Shown here: positions 31,448 through 40,621 of the stretch, in pieces
Layout of the letters: each line of letters opens with the position of its first letter
How positions within the stretch are numbered: the first letter of the stretch is position 1
Origin: Candidatus Liminaster caballi
GTDB taxonomy: Bacteria > Bacteroidota > Bacteroidia > Bacteroidales > UBA3663
Assembly: GCA_018065085.1 (NCBI GenBank)
Contig: JAGHUA010000027.1
Coordinates: forward strand, 1 to 44,413
Reading direction: 5' to 3'
DNA: 44,413 nt
Translations under genes and position numbers: made by a program
The notes under the pieces: model-generated
Told to the model about the DNA's origin: nothing
The model's database searches: none
What the model saw: the letters and a program-made list of their open reading frames with translations, nothing else

Positions 31448-32635
31448 ATGTCAATCAAATCAATATTCAAGGACGGCTCACGCTATAAGGCGCTGTTCCT
31501 CTCCCTGCTGCTGTGTGCCATCGGCAGCGGTTTGCACAAAGGCATACTTGACAACTATGTGGCCGAGATGGCCCTCATGAACGAACTGGATCGTGGCGTC
31601 ATGGAGTTCTTCCGTGAGATTCCAGGTCTGCTGCTTGTGCTCATTCTTGCCGTTTTCTACCGTTCTTCAGCCGAGAAGATGTACAAACTCTCAATGGTCT
31701 TCATGGCAGCTGGAATGGTTATGCAGTCGCTCATCGATCCTGTCAAGGCACTCGTCATCCTCGCCATCTTCATCTATTCTACAGGCGAGCATATACAGAT
31801 AGGTATGCGCAACACCCTGACGCTCGAATATTCGAAGACAGGACATGGCGGCGTGGCGCTCGGCTATCAGAACTCCATGATGCAGATCGGCAACCTGCTG
31901 GGCTACATCGCTGTGATTGGAGCCTTTGCATTGGTGGCATCGGCAAAGCTCTTCCAGCCTGTATTCATGGTTGCGGCGCTCTTCATGGTCATTGCGATGT
32001 TCGTGTCGTTCCAATTGCATGGCAACAGCAACCAGAAAAAGACCAACCGCTTCTACTTCCGCAAGAAGTTCACCAAGTATTACATGCTTGAGATGTTCTA
32101 TGGAGCCCGCAAGCAGGTGTTCTTCACCTTCGGTCCGTACGTGCTCATCCTTTTCTATAAGGCCGATGCCGGAATCATAAGCCTACTCTTTGCCATTTCG
32201 GCCATCGCGTGCTTTGTGCTGTCGCCATGGGTAGGCCGACTCATTGACCGAATCGGTTACAAGACCGTCATGGTGGCCGACACGCTGCTGCTTGTCATCG
32301 TCTGTTTCTTCTATGGCTTCGCCCACCATCTGTTCTCGATGGATGTGGCTTTTGTGGTGTGCTGTGTCAACTATGTGCTCGATTCGGTCATCTCGCTTGC
32401 CTCGATGGCATCCAACGTCTATGTGCAGGACATCAGCGACAGTCAGGAGGAGATGCGAGCCACAATCTCGACAGGTATCTCGGTCAATCACCTTATCACA
32501 ATCTTCATCGCCCTGCTTGGAGGCTGGGTGTGGAATATGCTCGGCATTGAGACGCTGTTCATCGTTTCGGCTGTGCTTGGCCTTTGCAACAGTGCATACG
32601 CTGCAACCATTAAAGTAAGAAACCATCATGAATAA
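31448..32635 (+). CDS. Major facilitator superfamily transporter
   Basis: The 395-residue protein has about twelve hydrophobic segments. A central basic loop of the MFS type is visible around QLHGNSNQKKTNRFYFRKKF (residues ~180-200), and LSPWVGRLIDRIGYKTVMVADTLLL resembles the MFS loop-8/9 motif (G-x-L-x-D-R/x-G). No substrate can be read. Its last eight bases overlap the tcdA start, so the two are coupled. Confidence 0.8.
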   Translation: MSIKSIFKDGSRYKALFLSLLLCAIGSGLHKGILDNYVAEMALMNELDRGVMEFFREIPGLLLVLILAVFYRSSAEKMYKLSMVFMAAGMVMQSLIDPVKALVILAIFIYSTGEHIQIGMRNTLTLEYSKTGHGGVALGYQNSMMQIGNLLGYIAVIGAFALVASAKLFQPVFMVAALFMVIAMFVSFQLHGNSNQKKTNRFYFRKKFTKYYMLEMFYGARKQVFFTFGPYVLILFYKADAGIISLLFAISAIACFVLSPWVGRLIDRIGYKTVMVADTLLLVIVCFFYGFAHHLFSMDVAFVVCCVNYVLDSVISLASMASNVYVQDISDSQEEMRATISTGISVNHLITIFIALLGGWVWNMLGIETLFIVSAVLGLCNSAYAATIKVRNHHE

Positions 32636-33410
32636 CCAGAAGACCGAAACTGCAGACATTCGTGCAATGCAGCACAGGAGTCGCTTGCTCCTGGGTGATG
32701 AAAACCTTGAACGCCTGGGATCGGTGCGCGTACTGATGTTCGGTGTGGGCGGCGTCGGTTCGTGGTGTGCCGAGGGACTGGTGCGCTGTGGCATCCGTCA
32801 CATCACGCTGGTCGATTCGGACGTGGTGTGCGTCACCAACTGCAACCGCCAGCTCATGGCCACTAGCAAGACCATCGGCATGGTGAAGGTCGAGGCCCTG
32901 CGTGAGCGTCTGCTGGAGATCAATCCGGAGGCAGAGGTTACAGCCATCTGTAAGGTCTATGACGAGACCACAGCCGACTCGTTCCACATGGAGGACTATG
33001 ACTTTATCATCGATGCGATCGACTCGCTCAAATCTAAGGCTCATCTCATTCTGCGTGCCACATCATTGCCGCGCCACATCACGCTGATATCTTCACTTGG
33101 CGCCGCTCGACGTACAGATCCGCTGAAGGTGCGTGCCACGGAGTTCTGGAAGGTCAAGGGCGATGCCCTGGCTCGTGCCTTGCGCAATAGGTTCAAGAAG
33201 GAAAAGACGTTTCCGGCGCGCAAGTTCATGTGTGTCTATAGTGAGGAAGTGCCGATGGCCAATCTCGGAAACAATGCCGATGGCATAGTCGAAGACCAAT
33301 GGAGTGCCACAAAGATACAGCCCAACGGCTCGCTCTGCCATGTGACATCGGTGTTCGGCATGGTCATTGCCAGTCTGGTGATCAACAAAATCACAGCCAA
33401 CGAGGGTTGA
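32628..33410 (+). CDS. tcdA: tRNA threonylcarbamoyladenosine dehydratase (ThiF/E1-like)
   Basis: TcdA uses ATP to cyclise t6A37 of tRNA to ct6A. The 260-residue protein has an E1-like Rossmann domain with GVGGVGSWCAEGLVRCGI (about 38-55), then VDSDVVCVTNCNRQLMA, the Asn-Arg ATP-binding motif of ThiF/MoeB/TcdA. DAIDSLKSKAHLI and a GAARRTDPLKVR segment typical of TcdA/CsdL follow. Another ThiF-like enzyme is unlikely because of the latter. The gene is last of the MBL-crcB-MFS-tcdA group. Its 3' end contains the left arm of a strong terminator. Confidence 0.93.
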   Translation: MNNQKTETADIRAMQHRSRLLLGDENLERLGSVRVLMFGVGGVGSWCAEGLVRCGIRHITLVDSDVVCVTNCNRQLMATSKTIGMVKVEALRERLLEINPEAEVTAICKVYDETTADSFHMEDYDFIIDAIDSLKSKAHLILRATSLPRHITLISSLGAARRTDPLKVRATEFWKVKGDALARALRNRFKKEKTFPARKFMCVYSEEVPMANLGNNADGIVEDQWSATKIQPNGSLCHVTSVFGMVIASLVINKITANEG

Positions 33411-33438
33411 ATCCCGAGTCGGCTGTGATTATTTTTTT
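33389..33438 (+). terminator. Strong terminator overlapping the end of tcdA
   Basis: AATCACAGCC (33389-33398, inside the tcdA coding end) pairs perfectly with GGCTGTGATT (33421-33430). The stem is followed by ATTTTTTTAG. The 22-base loop contains the stop codon. Confidence 0.9.
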
Positions 33439-33445
33439 AGGCATA

Positions 33446-34687
33446 TTATTGTGCTTTGCCTATTATCCTCACGCTATCGACCAACGCGCCGCTGTTGGCA
33501 TCGTAGGCGCGCATCAGCATGTCGTCTCTGTTGACTGTGACAACCTGATAATAACGGCTGCCTGAAAGGATGTTGGAGAATCGTCTTGTCGGACGTATGC
33601 GGTATGACTTTGGCGAACAATGGCTGATGGTGTAGAGCGGCAGGGTAGCGCATTCGCTGCCGGTGAGAGGTTCTTCGTCGGCCGTACAGCGGGCGTAGGC
33701 ATGTTCATGTCCCTGCAATACGAGGTCGGCCTGTGCCTCCTCAATGATATCGGCAAGAAGCCAGCGCTGTATGAGATTGTTGTTCTTCTTCTTGACCGAA
33801 TAGAGCGGATGGTGGCCCAATACGATATGGTGTGATGCCGTGCTCTCGCGGAACTCATTGTCGAGCCACTTTCGCTGCTGGTAGAGATAGAGTAGCCTGC
33901 GGTTTGTGTCGAGCAGATATAGGTCTGTGTTGTGATAGCGGAGAGAGTAGAGATGGTTGAGATCGTTGCGTTCGCTCATGCCTTTGAGGAAATATGGGAA
34001 GGTGAGGGCAAAACGACGCTCGCACTTACGTATTATATACTTTAGATAGTCATGATTGCCGGTGATATTGAGCACCGGCATGGCTGTACACACGCTGTCG
34101 ATGCTGCGGAAGGTCTCGTTCCAGAAGCTGTCTGTAGGTCGCTCGGTAAGGTCACCGCCGAAGGCTACGAACTCCACTTCCGGATGGCTGTCAACGGCCT
34201 GACGAAGCAGGTGGTTAGTGATGCCGGCAATGGTGTCCTGCACATCGCCCATATAGAGGAAAGAGAAGCTTTCGGCCTTAGGATCGTAGGTGCGGAACGT
34301 ATGCCAGTCTGAGATTGAGTCGTTGGTCTGGACGGCATAGTGATAGGTGGCTGAGGGTTGCAGGTCGCTGACGTGCGCACGGTAATAGGCTGCATGCCCC
34401 GCCCTCGACTCAAACACCTCGCCTATGGCAGCAATGGTTATGGTGTCGGCTGTGGAGTCGCGGACTATATAGAGATTGGCGCCATAGTCCACCTCGTCGC
34501 CGCATGTCCACGACACGTAGCGCGAGAGTTCGCCCTCATCGCCGAAGGTGAGTAGCAGACGCGAAGGAACAGAGGCGGCTGTGTATGGCTCTTCCTGCGG
34601 ATTGTGGAACCACGCCTTCCAGCGCAGGCAGCACAACGCGATAAGTCCTGCCAGGATTGCAACGATAATGATAGTAAGGATCCTCAT
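33446..34687 (-). CDS. Membrane-anchored purple-acid-phosphatase-like metallophosphoesterase
   Basis: The 413-residue protein starts with a membrane segment (ILTIIIVAILAGLIALCCL). A fibronectin-like domain follows at about 40-130, with RYVSWTCGD, YYRAHVSDLQPSATYHYAV, and then the phosphoesterase domain with the metal motifs YMGDVQD, FGGDLTERP, ITGNHDY, LGHHPLYS and LQGHEHAYAR. This order (N-terminal beta domain plus GDxx/GNHD/GHxH) is that of purple acid phosphatases. It should act outside the cytoplasm on phosphate esters. It is the last of six same-strand genes and lies behind LtaS-like and Na/Pi genes. Confidence 0.87.
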   Translation of the reverse strand: MRILTIIIVAILAGLIALCCLRWKAWFHNPQEEPYTAASVPSRLLLTFGDEGELSRYVSWTCGDEVDYGANLYIVRDSTADTITIAAIGEVFESRAGHAAYYRAHVSDLQPSATYHYAVQTNDSISDWHTFRTYDPKAESFSFLYMGDVQDTIAGITNHLLRQAVDSHPEVEFVAFGGDLTERPTDSFWNETFRSIDSVCTAMPVLNITGNHDYLKYIIRKCERRFALTFPYFLKGMSERNDLNHLYSLRYHNTDLYLLDTNRRLLYLYQQRKWLDNEFRESTASHHIVLGHHPLYSVKKKNNNLIQRWLLADIIEEAQADLVLQGHEHAYARCTADEEPLTGSECATLPLYTISHCSPKSYRIRPTRRFSNILSGSRYYQVVTVNRDDMLMRAYDANSGALVDSVRIIGKAQ

Positions 34688-34764
34688 AAAATGGGTTCGT
34701 TAGGGTTTGTATATTAAGGTTCGATTTGCGAAGATTATGTGAGCAACGCCTTCGGTGATGCCTG

Positions 34765-36687
34765 TTAGCGGAGCACCATCTGATTATGGTTCATTCGATG
34801 CATGTACTGCTGGATGATGCTCTTCAGTCGCTGCTCCATGATCGGCGGCTGCTGTCCGCAACGGTCGTTCTGCTGCAATGGATCCTCGCGATAGCGGTAG
34901 GCATGGACAATCTGTCGTCCGTCGAACTGCACCATCCAGTCGCCCTCAATGTATTGATACCAGTCGTTGGTGGGCAGATAGTTGACGGCATACATCGTTG
35001 AGGTGGAGTCTGTTGCGAGGGCATCGCGTCCGAAGGCAATGTATGGCTGATCATAGCCAAGCAGGGAGAGGACGGTCGGCATGATGTCGATCTGACTTGC
35101 GATGTGTGTGGAGTCAACGCCTGAGAGTTCGGGCATCGACGGCGCGTAGAAGATGACAGGCACGCGATAGCGTCCGAGGTCAGTCAGATATTCGGGATCG
35201 ACAGCCGTGGATGTGTGGTCGGCTGTGATGACGAAGATGGTATTGTCAAACCAAGGCTGACGCTTTGCCTTCTCGAAGAAGAGGCGCACGGCATTGTCGG
35301 AATATGAAATCGACGCGAAGATTGGCGGATCGGACGGCGGGAACTGACTGCGGTAGCGCTCAGGCATGGCAAACGGCGGATGCGATGATGCCGTGAACAC
35401 CGAAGTGACGAATGGTTCGGGAAGTTCGGTCATCTGGTCGCAGTAATACTGTAGGAACTCTTCGTCCCAGATGGCCCAGGTTCCGTCAAAGTCCGCATCG
35501 CCGTTGTAGCGGCAGTCCTGATTATACTCCGTACGTCCGTAGTAGCGTTGGAACCCGGTGGCGTTGGCAAAAGCCTGGAAGCCCATCGATCCGTTCTCTG
35601 CTCCATGGAAGAATGCCGAGGTATAGCCCTTGTTCTTCGACAGTTCGCCGGCAATGCCCGACAGATCGTTGAGCGAGGCCGGCGTCAGGAAGAACGGTTC
35701 GACAAATGACGGGATGGAAGATAGTACCGATGGCATTCCGTCGATACTCTTTCGGCCGTTGCTGAAGCTGTGAAGGAATGAGCGTCCGACATGTGCCAGC
35801 GAATCGACAAAAGGCATACATCCGCGTGTCTGAGCCTGTTCGCCAAAACTCTCGAGGATGAGGATCACCACGTTGCGTGGTGTGAACGTGACGCTGTCTG
35901 CCGGAATGTGGAGCGGATTGTAGAGTGCCAGAGCCTCGTCCTCCGACATGTAGTCCTTGTCAACGAATGGCTTTTTGCCGATGGTGCGGAAGACACTGAA
36001 TGGGGTGTTGAGCACAATGCCTGCATCGATAGCCTGATTGACATACTGGTTGGCATTTGAGATGGTGATGGGACGCACGGCCGAGGTGAAACCTCCGCGT
36101 ATGCCGCCCATCGAAAGACCTACTGACAGGACAAGGCTCAGCGTCTGGATCACATAGTATCGCCAGCCGTTCTCTGTGGCAAGCGGTCTGCGGAATCCTC
36201 GCCATAGCATCCACGTCATCACACCTCCGATGATGAAGAGATACCAGTAGGGGAGAGCCTCGTGTACGATGATAGTGCCGATGTTGCCTTCTCCGCCGAA
36301 TTCCTGAAGCACGCTCCAAGTGGTGCGTCGTCCGGTGTATGGGAAGTAGGCGCAGTCGGCAAGGTTGGCATAGAGCGCTATGCTGTTGACCACCGTGAAC
36401 ATCCATCGCATGACGCGGTAGAATACAGACGAGTTTTCCTTGGGACGTATCGGCAACAGAAATGCCAGTATCAGCCAGCAGTTAAGGTAGATGATTGCTG
36501 TGGTATCAAAGCGCAGGCCGGCAGTCATGAGCTGCATGAGATAGGCAGCATCAAGATGATCGGCATAGAGCGCCGAGTTGCACCACACAAACAGCAACCT
36601 GCTCACGGCAAAGAGCAGATAGACCAGAACCAGATTGGCAATAAGCGCCACAACTGGCAGACGCAGGCATTTCTGTAACATAGTCAA
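34765..36687 (-). CDS. LTA-synthase-like membrane sulfatase-fold phosphotransferase
   Basis: The 640-residue protein has five N-terminal membrane helices (within 1-200) and a large extracytoplasmic alkaline-phosphatase-fold domain. RNVVILILESFGEQ is the metal-binding start, NGRKSIDGMPSVLSSIPSF contains the nucleophile region with Ser where Thr is usual, and FVITADHTS carries the later metal ligands (D, H). Relatives transfer phosphoglycerol or phosphoethanolamine to envelope glycans. The acceptor here is unknown because Bacteroidota have no lipoteichoic acid. It is 77 bases before the phosphatase gene on the same strand. Confidence 0.87.
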   Translation of the reverse strand: MTMLQKCLRLPVVALIANLVLVYLLFAVSRLLFVWCNSALYADHLDAAYLMQLMTAGLRFDTTAIIYLNCWLILAFLLPIRPKENSSVFYRVMRWMFTVVNSIALYANLADCAYFPYTGRRTTWSVLQEFGGEGNIGTIIVHEALPYWYLFIIGGVMTWMLWRGFRRPLATENGWRYYVIQTLSLVLSVGLSMGGIRGGFTSAVRPITISNANQYVNQAIDAGIVLNTPFSVFRTIGKKPFVDKDYMSEDEALALYNPLHIPADSVTFTPRNVVILILESFGEQAQTRGCMPFVDSLAHVGRSFLHSFSNGRKSIDGMPSVLSSIPSFVEPFFLTPASLNDLSGIAGELSKNKGYTSAFFHGAENGSMGFQAFANATGFQRYYGRTEYNQDCRYNGDADFDGTWAIWDEEFLQYYCDQMTELPEPFVTSVFTASSHPPFAMPERYRSQFPPSDPPIFASISYSDNAVRLFFEKAKRQPWFDNTIFVITADHTSTAVDPEYLTDLGRYRVPVIFYAPSMPELSGVDSTHIASQIDIMPTVLSLLGYDQPYIAFGRDALATDSTSTMYAVNYLPTNDWYQYIEGDWMVQFDGRQIVHAYRYREDPLQQNDRCGQQPPIMEQRLKSIIQQYMHRMNHNQMVLR

Positions 36688-36734
36688 TAGAGGATGGGAG
36701 TGTAGTCTTCGAGATGAAGAAATAGGTTGTGTGA

Positions 36735-38459
36735 TTACTGTTTCTTTTCCTTCATATCGGTGCGTGCCTCAACCACGTTGATGGCATAGTCGCCCAACTT
36801 CTCACATTCGTTCACGATGTCCATATAGTAGATGCCCATCTGATAGCTGTACTTGTTGTTGGTGACGTCATCGATGTTGAGATTCTTGAGTTGGTCGCGG
36901 AAGGCATTGAGCTCGGTCTCTTTGTTGAATGAGGCCATTGCATCTGAGCCGCTGCCTGTCTGAAGAACCTTATACATGCATGAGAGCGAGTCGTCGGACA
37001 GCTGCATGATCTGCTCGATGTGGCGCAGTTGATCGGTGGTGAAGTCCTCCTTGTCGTGCATGTTCTTGTGCTTGTGGTTGAGCGATACGGCGATCTTGAA
37101 GCAGCTGTCGCCGATGCTCTCGATCTCACTCACCTCGCGAAGCATGGCGCGGATCTTGATCTTGGTCTCGGATGACAGGCGTCCGTCGAGCACGTTGTTG
37201 AGATAGTTGGCAATCTCCACCTCCATGTTGTCGCTGATGCCCTCATACTTTTCGATACGGGCATAGAGCTTGGCAAAGTCTTTCTCTCCCTCGGTGTGAA
37301 GCAATTCCAGAACAAGACCGAACATGCGCTGTGTGCGCTCGGCATAGTGGTTGAGTTCCTTGCGTGCCTCCATGATTGAAAGCTCGGCAGTGCTGAGGAT
37401 ACCGCCGGTAATGAAGCGCAGGCGGAAGTCCTCGTCCTCGTCGTTGGCCTTCTGTGGGATGATGCGCTTCACAAGGCGCTCGATTGGCTTGATGAACCAT
37501 ATAAGGATGAGCACGTTGCAGACGTTGAAGGCTGTGTGGAAGGCAGGGAGAACATAGTTCAGGAGGTCGGCATGCGACTGGGCGTATGCCTTGTCGGTCG
37601 ATGCAAGAATGGCATCATAACCAACGATTCCGCAGACGGTATTTACGAAGAAGTTGAAGATGCAGAGGATCCAGATTACACCGAACACGTTGAACACAAG
37701 GTGGGCAAGAGCCGCACAGCGTGCCTGCGAGTTACCGGTCATGGCTGCGATGTTGGATGTGATGGTTGTACCGATGTTCTCGCCCATTACCAGCGCGATG
37801 CCCTGATAGATTGGGAGCGCACCGCTCGAACAGAGGATCATGGTGATGGCCATAACGGCAGCAGAACTCTGTACGCACATGGTAAGGATGCCGCCAAGGA
37901 GGAGGAAGAGGAGGGTCGAGCCGAAGCCCCATTGTCCGGTCTTCTCAAAGAAGGCGAGCACGTCCTGGTTATGACCGAGGTCCATGTCAGCGGCATTGCT
38001 GCGCAGGGTGGCAAGGGCAAGGAACAGGAAGCAAAGTCCGAATACGAATTCTCCCGCACTCTTCTTTCCACTCGAACGTGAATAGATGAGAATTATACCG
38101 AGGATGAAGCAAGGGAATGCCACATCGCCCATGTTGAAGTTGAAGCCGGCTGACATGATCCATGCAGTCAGCGTGGTACCGATGTTTGCGCCCATGATGA
38201 CCGAAATGGCCTGTGCCAGCGAGAGCAATCCGGCATTGACAAACGATACGGTCATGACGGTTGTGGCTGTGGAACTCTGGACGGCGGCTGTAACTAATGC
38301 GCCCGACAGGAGTCCTGTGAAGCGGTTGGTGGTCATGGCGCCGAGCACATGACGCAACTGTGGACCGGCCATCTTTTGCAGACCCTCTGACATGACTTTC
38401 ATGCCGTACATCAGCAAGGCTAACGATCCGATAAGTTTGAGGAGAACGAATAAGGACAT
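36735..38459 (-). CDS. Na/Pi cotransporter family protein with PhoU-like C-terminal domain
   Basis: The 574-residue protein has two Na/Pi-cotransporter repeats with the duplicated QSS motifs (VTAAVQSSTATTVM and LTMCVQSSAAVMAI) and MGANIGTT/MGENIGTT pairs. A PhoU-like helical domain follows from about residue 350, with EIESIGDSCFKIAVSLNHK and NECEKLGDYAINVVEAR (the E-x-I-G/L-x-D metal motifs). It should move phosphate or an organic phosphate with Na+. It is likely co-transcribed with the LtaS-like and phosphatase genes downstream. Confidence 0.92.
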   Translation of the reverse strand: MSLFVLLKLIGSLALLMYGMKVMSEGLQKMAGPQLRHVLGAMTTNRFTGLLSGALVTAAVQSSTATTVMTVSFVNAGLLSLAQAISVIMGANIGTTLTAWIMSAGFNFNMGDVAFPCFILGIILIYSRSSGKKSAGEFVFGLCFLFLALATLRSNAADMDLGHNQDVLAFFEKTGQWGFGSTLLFLLLGGILTMCVQSSAAVMAITMILCSSGALPIYQGIALVMGENIGTTITSNIAAMTGNSQARCAALAHLVFNVFGVIWILCIFNFFVNTVCGIVGYDAILASTDKAYAQSHADLLNYVLPAFHTAFNVCNVLILIWFIKPIERLVKRIIPQKANDEDEDFRLRFITGGILSTAELSIMEARKELNHYAERTQRMFGLVLELLHTEGEKDFAKLYARIEKYEGISDNMEVEIANYLNNVLDGRLSSETKIKIRAMLREVSEIESIGDSCFKIAVSLNHKHKNMHDKEDFTTDQLRHIEQIMQLSDDSLSCMYKVLQTGSGSDAMASFNKETELNAFRDQLKNLNIDDVTNNKYSYQMGIYYMDIVNECEKLGDYAINVVEARTDMKEKKQ

Positions 38460-38477
38460 AAAGGTATAGGATTAGGT

Positions 38478-38528
38478 GTATCCGACAGCCAGAGCGTGCC
38501 GTTGGGGCCTGCTCTGACCGCCGGATAC
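38478..38528 (-). other. Two-step hairpin in the leader of the Na/Pi gene
   Basis: GTATCCG (38478-38484) pairs with CGGATAC (38522-38528), and inside it CAGAGC (38490-38495) pairs with GCTCTG (38511-38516). It lies between the M13 stop and the Na/Pi start on the minus strand without a T-run, so it may be an RNA processing or attenuation structure rather than a simple terminator. Confidence 0.6.
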
Positions 38529-38535
38529 GATTTGT

Positions 38536-40557
38536 TTACCAGATGCGCACTCGGTTTTCGGGTGCTATGTAGAGGCTGTCGCCTGGTTGGATGTCGAAGG
38601 CGTCATACCAGTAGTCAATCTGAGGCAGGGTGCCGTTGACGCGAAGGTGAGCCGCGCTGTGTACGTCCATGATGGCATAGTAGCGCAACATCTCAAGACT
38701 TGAGACCTCGGCCCAGATATTGCCGAACGAAAGGAAGAAGCGCTGGTCAGGCGTGAAGCCGTTCTCGGTCATGAGTTGCTTGTCGGCTGTGGCTTTCTTG
38801 TAGGCCTGGAAGGCGATGTTCACGCCGCCGTGGTCGGCAAGGTTCTCGCCCAGACACTGGTGACCGTTGCTCTGCAGCTCGCCCGGGATGACCCAAAGTG
38901 TGTCATAGTGTGCGGCAAGTGCTTCGGCAGGAACGTTGAATGCCTCGACATCGCTGTCTGCCCACCACTGGCGGAGGTTGCCGTTCTTGTCATACTGTCG
39001 GCCCTGATCGTCGAAACCGTGGGTCATCTCGTGGCCGATCACCACGCCGATGGCACCATAGTTGACAGCCTCATCGGCATTGGCATCGAAGAATGGAGGC
39101 TGAAGGATGGCTGCAGGGAAGCAGATCTCGTTGGTCGTCGGATTATAGTATGCGTTGACTGTCTGAGGCGACATTCCCCATTCGTCACGATCGACTGGCT
39201 TGTTGTATTTCTTGTCGTATGACAGCTGCCAGTAGAACTTCGATGCGTTGTGCATGTTATCGACAAGGTTCAGCTCAGGGTCGATGCTGAGGCCGCTGAT
39301 GTCATCCCACTTGTCTGGATAGCCGATCTTGATATAGAATGCGTTGAGCTTCTCCATGGCCACCTGCTTGGTCTCGTCGCTCATCCATTCCTGTGCCATG
39401 ATGCGCTCGCCGAGTACGGCCTGAAGGTTATGCACAAGGTCGAGCATCTTCTGCTTGCTGCTCTCCGGGAAGTAGCGCTGCACGTACATCTGTCCGACAG
39501 GCTCGCCCATCACGCCATCGACAAGGCTTACGGCGCGCTTCCAGCGTGGACTCATCTCCTGTGCACCCGAGATCACCTGGCTGAATGCGAAGTTCTCGTT
39601 GATAAAGTCATCGCTCAACAGACCGCTGAGGCTGCTGATGACCTGCCACTCGTAGATGGTCTTGAGGTCTTCAAGCGGAGCGGTCATGAGCATCTTGCAA
39701 GCGTATGCGACAGGTTCCGGCTGACCGAGATCGACGCTGTCTGTGGCGTTATACTTATATATATTTAAATATGTGTGCCAGTCGAAGCCGTTGGTCGTCT
39801 TGATAAGGTCATCGACCGACATCTTGTGGTAGTTGGCCTCTGGGTCGCGCATCAGCTCCATCGGGTAGCTTGGGCCAGCCAGTTCTGTCTCCATGCGCAT
39901 GACGGTCTGCATCTTCTTGACCGATGTGGTCGAGTCGAAACCGCAGAGCATGTAGAGGTTCACCATGTGCTGCTTGAATGCCTCGCGGATGCCGGCTACC
40001 GATGGGTCATTGCTCAGATAGTAGTCGCGCATGCCCAGCGAAAGGCCGCTCTGCGATACGCATACGATGTTGTTCGAGCTGTTCTTCTCGTCGGCGCTCA
40101 CAAAGAGAGAGAAGAGGATGTCGTCATGCTCCTCGGCGCAATGGCGGAGGAAGTCCTCGCGTGAGTTGATGGCATAGAGGCGCTCAAGGTACGGACGGAT
40201 AGGCTCGGCTCCGAGTTCGTTGCGGCGCACGCTGTCCATGGCGAGGTTATAGAGGTCACCGATCTTCTGCTCGATGCTGCCCTTAGCCTGAGGTTTGCTG
40301 GCGAGGTTCTGGATGAGGTCGGCCAACTGACGAGTGTTCTTTTCGGCTATCACTCCGAAAGCGTCCCAAACGGGATACTCGGCTGGCTGAGGGTTATGGT
40401 CAAGCCAATGACCGGTGGCGAACTTATAGAAGTCGTCGCCCGGACGAGCTGTGGTGTCAAGGTAATCGTAATTGAGGCCTGTTGTCTTTATTTCGTGTTT
40501 GCAGGCTGTTGTCATTGCCAATGCGCAGAGCATTATGGCATAAATCAGTTTCTTCAT
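38536..40557 (-). CDS. M13-family (neprilysin/PepO-like) zinc endopeptidase, lipoprotein
   Basis: The 673-residue protein has a lipoprotein signal (lipobox MTTAC, C19). The N-terminal M13 domain runs to about residue 430. The catalytic domain carries NAYYNPTTNEICFPAAILQPPFF in pieces, VIGHEMTHGFDDQGRQYD with the HExxH zinc site, and CLGENLADHGGVNIAF with the ENxAD third ligand. RVNGTLPQ and the C-terminal RVRIW (in place of CRVW) close the domain. It degrades oligopeptides outside the cytoplasm. Length is typical for bacterial M13 enzymes. Confidence 0.96.
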   Translation of the reverse strand: MKKLIYAIMLCALAMTTACKHEIKTTGLNYDYLDTTARPGDDFYKFATGHWLDHNPQPAEYPVWDAFGVIAEKNTRQLADLIQNLASKPQAKGSIEQKIGDLYNLAMDSVRRNELGAEPIRPYLERLYAINSREDFLRHCAEEHDDILFSLFVSADEKNSSNNIVCVSQSGLSLGMRDYYLSNDPSVAGIREAFKQHMVNLYMLCGFDSTTSVKKMQTVMRMETELAGPSYPMELMRDPEANYHKMSVDDLIKTTNGFDWHTYLNIYKYNATDSVDLGQPEPVAYACKMLMTAPLEDLKTIYEWQVISSLSGLLSDDFINENFAFSQVISGAQEMSPRWKRAVSLVDGVMGEPVGQMYVQRYFPESSKQKMLDLVHNLQAVLGERIMAQEWMSDETKQVAMEKLNAFYIKIGYPDKWDDISGLSIDPELNLVDNMHNASKFYWQLSYDKKYNKPVDRDEWGMSPQTVNAYYNPTTNEICFPAAILQPPFFDANADEAVNYGAIGVVIGHEMTHGFDDQGRQYDKNGNLRQWWADSDVEAFNVPAEALAAHYDTLWVIPGELQSNGHQCLGENLADHGGVNIAFQAYKKATADKQLMTENGFTPDQRFFLSFGNIWAEVSSLEMLRYYAIMDVHSAAHLRVNGTLPQIDYWYDAFDIQPGDSLYIAPENRVRIW

Positions 40558-40621
40558 ATTGGGTTGTTTTTTCTTTTTCGTTGGTTTCTTGTGTCCTGTG
40601 TCGCGTCGGCTTGGCGGCTCG

